Source: Nissolia schottii (Eukaryota > Streptophyta > Magnoliopsida > Fabales > Fabaceae). From it: a DNA stretch of 64,000 nt. The stretch is from assembly GCA_003254905.1 (NCBI GenBank), contig QANU01101609.1, positions 84,612 through 148,611 of the forward strand, written 5' to 3'. This document shows, piece after piece, positions 60,482-64,000 of this stretch; positions within the stretch are counted from its first letter, which is position 1, and every line of letters starts with the position of its first letter. The notes beneath the pieces were generated by a model. The model was not told where the DNA came from. It saw nothing but the letters and a program-made list of their open reading frames with translations, and searched no databases. Both the position numbers and the translations under genes were made by a program.

Positions 60482-61925
60482 TATAGAGGTTGATTCTAAT
60501 TTCATGAGTTTTATTATTTAAACTCATTTAAGTGTGTGACATTATGCTGACAAACATTCACCATTCATTGTGATTTCAATGGAATTCACATCTGAAATAA
60601 ATTTTATCTAATGATAAATACATCTGTCTTAGCAAAGTGTATCATACTTAAATAAATATAAATAACATTTTTCTATTAAAACTTATCTATCATGTTGGTA
60701 TTGTTGGCTGTGTAAGAAAGAAAAATTGATTGAACTTAAATGTATATCTTTTCAAGGTAGACGATTTTGTTTGAATATTTGAGATTTTATAGCAGATAAT
60801 ACTCGTCCTACATCATCATAAGTGTAATAGAGATTACTTCATGCCTAAGACTTGAACTCAAGGCAAAGAAAAAATACTGTTGACATGCATGGCACTAACA
60901 AAAAATGAGAAAAATAAAAGAGAGATAATTACGACAGCTACGAATGTAGAAGGGTGTGATGAAGAAGTATGGTTGGGTCATGCATGATCCTAAGATAGTG
61001 TTGATGCTAGGAGAGGAGCACTTCCTATGGAGGTTATAAATGTTGCTTGGCTTTAAAGCTAAGGGTGCGTGCAAGATCTCTAATCATAATCACTACTTCA
61101 CCTTCACCCACCCTTTTTCTCATATTTATTCAACCGAATAAACCAAAAAAAAAAATGTCAACATGTAAGACTATTATTTTCTTATTATATGTATATGGTT
61201 ACTAATTGGACTTTAGGTGAAGGATGATTAGGTGTATTAGGTCACATTTAGCTTTCGTTTTGGAACTTACCTGCTTCGTTACTTAAATTATCACCAAAAC
61301 AAGGAAACTTCGGACCCTGCTTGTTATGATATGCAGCTGTCGCAACGTTGGTCATTCAGAAATTAAAAAAAAAGGAAGGAAAGAAAAATGTTAAAAGCGA
61401 TGGATCAACTTAAAACAAATGTATAATTTGTTCCAACTAAACTAATGATTCCTAACTCTTGCCAAAAAAAATTGATGATTCCTAACCCATTATTCTTTGG
61501 CGGATTATAGGCGTTCATATATGTATGGTACATTTGAGCAGTTGAGCATACACATTAAGTATATTTTATTCTCTATAATTTGTTAGTTGAGATTCTGTTT
61601 TTATTATTGTTGGCACTAGGTGCTCGAATTGTTCTGCACCTTGATTTTATATACAGTTCTTACCAACCCTGATTAATAAAAAATATTATATGTCAAAAAA
61701 CAAAAAAAATCGATAGTCCTGCAACACTGAATGCTGGAGAAAAAATAAACAGCCCAGCCCACCTCATCTGTACTAGGTCTGAATTGACTTTAGCTAGTTC
61801 TATGGGGCCATGAATTGGATAAACCGTCTTCAGGCCCAACAAGAGCTGTTGAGATTAATCGAATATAGGCCCTTCTTTCAATGGACCTGAGACAAAAATC
61901 CACAAAATGAAAACCCAAAATCAAT
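59771..61925. other. Intergenic stretch, nothing recognised
   Basis: AT-rich, no domain-bearing ORF; contains the AT microsatellite at 60441. Confidence 0.6.
60441..60476. repeat. (AT)n microsatellite
   Basis: About 18 TA units in one run. Confidence 0.95.
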
Positions 61926-62140
61926 TCCCGGCAGATTTCATTTCTTCAAAGTATGGGGTAAGGATAGCAAACGAGTTGAGTCGACCATCCCGAGCCAACA
62001 ACACATAATCTGTATTTAAATGAGCTGGGTTGAGCCGAGCTAAAAATATATTTTTGCCCCATTTTTTAAGATATTCAAAGGTTGGTGGGTTGACTTGTGA
62101 GCTAACAAATTTTTTTATAAAAAAATTTAACAACATTAAA
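61926..62140. other. Possible decayed MITE fragment
   Basis: gagttgagtcgaccatcccg, gagctgggttgagccgagct and ggttggtgggttgacttgtg recall the GAGC/GGTT-rich subterminal parts of plant hAT MITEs, but no paired ends were found. Confidence 0.35.
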
Positions 62141-62344
62141 TTTCTATGAAGTCACATTTTTTTTAATAAAAAAATCGTTTCCTGCTACCTTTTACTACCT
62201 ATTGCTACCAATTTAATATTTTAAAAGTCAAAAGTTTGTAAAATCATAATGTGATTTACTTCAATTCAGTTCACGCATTGATTTATTTCAATTTAATTCA
62301 TGCATTTAAATTGAAACAACTTACAACCCCCCACCACAAAATCC

Positions 62345-62362
62345 CTCTCTCTCTCTCTCTCC

Positions 62363-62393
<31 letters not shown>
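62345..62393. repeat. (CT)n then (AT)n microsatellite
   Basis: ctctctctctctctct followed by cccc and a run of about 14 AT units. Confidence 0.95.
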
Positions 62394-62398
<5 letters not shown>

Positions 62399-62633
62399 TT
62401 ATGTACATCAATGACATACAAATTGTAGTAGCTTAATGGTTTTATATGTAATGTAGGCTATTAACTTCTTGGTCCCACCTTTTACTTTCGACAAATTCAA
62501 TTTTTTTTACTCATTTAAATTTTAACTAGCTAAAAATTTTATCTCACTCTATAAACTTTCTTATAAGTTTTACATCTTTACTTTAATATTTCCTTCCTTT
62601 GCACTGAATTATAAAATTTTAATGACAAATTTA

Positions 62634-62940
62634 AGAGTTTTTTACTCTTTTGCCCTTACTGTTGAAACTATTTATCAAATTACCCTCGTTTTCAAACTAT
62701 TTTCCAAACTACCACGGTTTGGGCTGACGTGACATGCCACGCAGGATTCGCCAACCAGGGAGGCGAATTCCCCCTGGATTAGCCAACAAGGCTGGCGAAT
62801 TTGCGTTGAATTCGCCAACGGGCTTGGCGAATTTCATACAAACTCAGCAATAGGCGTGGCGAATTTAACACGAATTCGCCAGACCGGGTGGCGAATTTAA
62901 CGCGAATCTGCTAATCTGGTCAGTGAATTTAATGGAGTCC
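62634..62940. mobile_element. Partial second member of the palindrome-bearing MULE family
   Basis: The left end, gagttttttactcttttgcc, then ttaccctcgttttc and ggtttgggctgacgtgac, matches the TIR of the 36.1 kb element. It is followed by five or six units of the form ttcgccaac-N-ggcgaatt, with loops that differ between units (ccaggga, aaggct, gggct, accgggt). No right TIR was found, so it is truncated or rearranged. Confidence 0.75.
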
Positions 62941-63265
62941 AAATTAAAATTTCATAATTTATTTCAACAAGGTATTGTAGTTATATAAACGGTGGTGGAA
63001 GGAAATTTTAATAAAAAATATGGGTTCTTAGATAAGCACCGAAAGTCCAAAAAATAATTTTTGCAAAAAGTCCTAGACGCTCTTTGTCATGCGCGCATGT
63101 GGGGAATTCGTCGATTTGCACTTCGTAGAGCCCAAATGGCTTGGACTCGTGCGCTTAAGCCCAACTTCATTCTCAACTCTTTTTACCAATACAACAACTA
63201 TTAAAGATATATAAACACTTAAAAGGTTTGTGATCTAACCAATGTGAGACTAGAACTTTTACTAG
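62941..63265. other. Spacer, nothing recognised
   Basis: Mixed composition, no gene or repeat end identified. Confidence 0.5.
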
Positions 63266-63909
63266 TGTAACAGCCCGGCTTACCCGCTAGCAGATATTGT
63301 CCGCTTTGGGGCTTACCCCCTCACGGATTTGTTCTCCCGGACCAGAGTGGCCGACCGTTATAGCCCGGAAAACGCGTCTGCTAAGGGGAGGTATCCACAC
63401 CCTTATAAGGCATGCTTCGTTCACCTCCCCAACCGATGTGGGACCTTGGGAACATCATCTGTAACAGCCCGGCTTACCCGCTAGCAGATATTGTCCGCTT
63501 TGGGGCTTACCCCCTCACGGATTTGTTCTCCCGGACCAGAGCGGCCGACCGTTATAGCCCGGAAAACGCGTCTACTAGGGAGAGGTATCCACACCCTTAT
63601 AAGGCATGCTTCGTTCTCCTCCCCAACCGATGTGGGACCTTGGGAACATCCCACCCCCCTTGGAGGGCTCCTGCCGCCCCCGGCAGGCACACCGGCCCGG
63701 GCCCCGGCTCTGATACCATCTGTAACAGCCCGGCTTACCTGCTAGCAGATATTGTCCGCTTTGGGGCTTACCCCCTCACGGATTTGTTCTCCCGGACCAG
63801 AGCGGCCGACCGTTATAGCTCGGAAAACGCGTCTGCTAAGGGGAGGTATCCACACCCTTATAAGGCATGCTTCGTTCTCCTCCCCAACCGATGTGGGACC
63901 TTGGGAACA
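63266..63909 (-). mobile_element. Tandem TRIM: three 189 bp LTRs, one 72 bp internal domain
   Basis: Three near-identical LTRs at 63266-63454, 63460-63648 and 63721-63909, each starting tgtaacagcccggcttac and ending accttgggaaca. The interval 63649-63720 holds, on the minus strand, a PBS for initiator Met tRNA (tggtatcagagc, 63706-63717) next to the 63721 LTR, and a purine tract (aaggggggtggga) next to the other LTR. So the element reads right to left, with only 72 bp inside and no coding capacity. A TATA-like ccttataagggtgtgg lies in each LTR on the minus strand. LTR 1 and 2 are separated by only tcatc. Confidence 0.92.
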
Positions 63910-63912
63910 TTA

Positions 63913-64000
63913 ATGTAACAACCCAAGTTTTCCCTCTACCAAAATTCAGCTTAATAAATAATTTGGAACATGTTAATAAAGAAAAGATGAGATAAAAATG
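63913..64000. mobile_element. Start of a further LTR-like sequence at the right edge
   Basis: tgtaacaacccaagttttcc has the TGTAACA..CCC start typical of plant LTRs. It begins three bases after the TRIM and runs off the window, so its type and length cannot be judged. Confidence 0.4.

Noticed and set aside
63412..63918. 168-codon ORF at the right edge
   Set aside because: Runs through the tandem TRIM LTRs and simply reads each LTR in turn.

Overview
The window is plant nuclear DNA, most likely from a eudicot and plausibly a legume. The reasons are GT-AG introns, very AT-rich intergenic sequence, plant-specific gene families and a dense set of plant transposons. The legume assignment is an impression from repeat style, not a proof. 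I see three genes that look intact, and most of the rest is transposon debris.

Genes. (1) A plus-strand CLASSY1/2-type SNF2 ATPase (coding 5161-10410, five coding exons, about 1317 aa) with a pyrimidine-rich leader and a probable 5'UTR intron (4145 to about 5110). CLSY proteins bring RNA polymerase IV to target loci in RNA-directed DNA methylation. (2) A single-exon PYR/PYL abscisic acid receptor of the PYL4/5/6 group (33933-34586, plus strand, 217 aa), GC-rich, preceded by a hairpin-forming ATT/AAT leader. (3) A minus-strand trichome-birefringence-like (TBL) O-acetyltransferase (55643 to 48657, six coding exons, about 436 aa) with GDS and DxxH catalytic motifs. Its 4.1 kb second intron holds an antisense truncated LINE and a small inverted-repeat element. 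The three genes have no obvious shared pathway; their proximity looks incidental.

Layout. 1-3.7 kb: a possible partial minus-strand exon, then AT-rich DNA with a 129 bp tandem duplication. 3.75-10.4 kb: CLSY. 10.5-25.5 kb: intergenic, with MITEs, two hAT-type elements carrying recognisable 8 bp target duplications, SINE-like units and a 25 bp minisatellite. 25.6-32.3 kb: a block that splits an older repeat and contains a decayed L1-type LINE, itself interrupted by an LTR-like insert. 33.7-34.6 kb: PYL. 36-37.1 kb: a MULE-type element with a perfect 9 bp target duplication and long TIRs built of palindromes. 37-48 kb: degenerate Ty3 and LTR fragments and a third hAT-type MITE. 48.6-55.7 kb: TBL. 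56-64 kb: MITEs, a large degenerate TTTGTGCA repeat field with an internal LINE insertion marked by a 17 bp target duplication, a second member of the MULE family, and a tandem TRIM (three 189 bp LTRs, one 72 bp internal domain) at the right edge.

No CRISPR array, rRNA, convincing tRNA gene or prokaryote-type operon is present. The best candidates for something under-described are the palindrome-bearing MULE family, the dispersed TTTGTGCA repeat family, and the minimal TRIM. All splice junctions were placed by eye from GT-AG sites, reading phase and remembered family similarity; none was computed.
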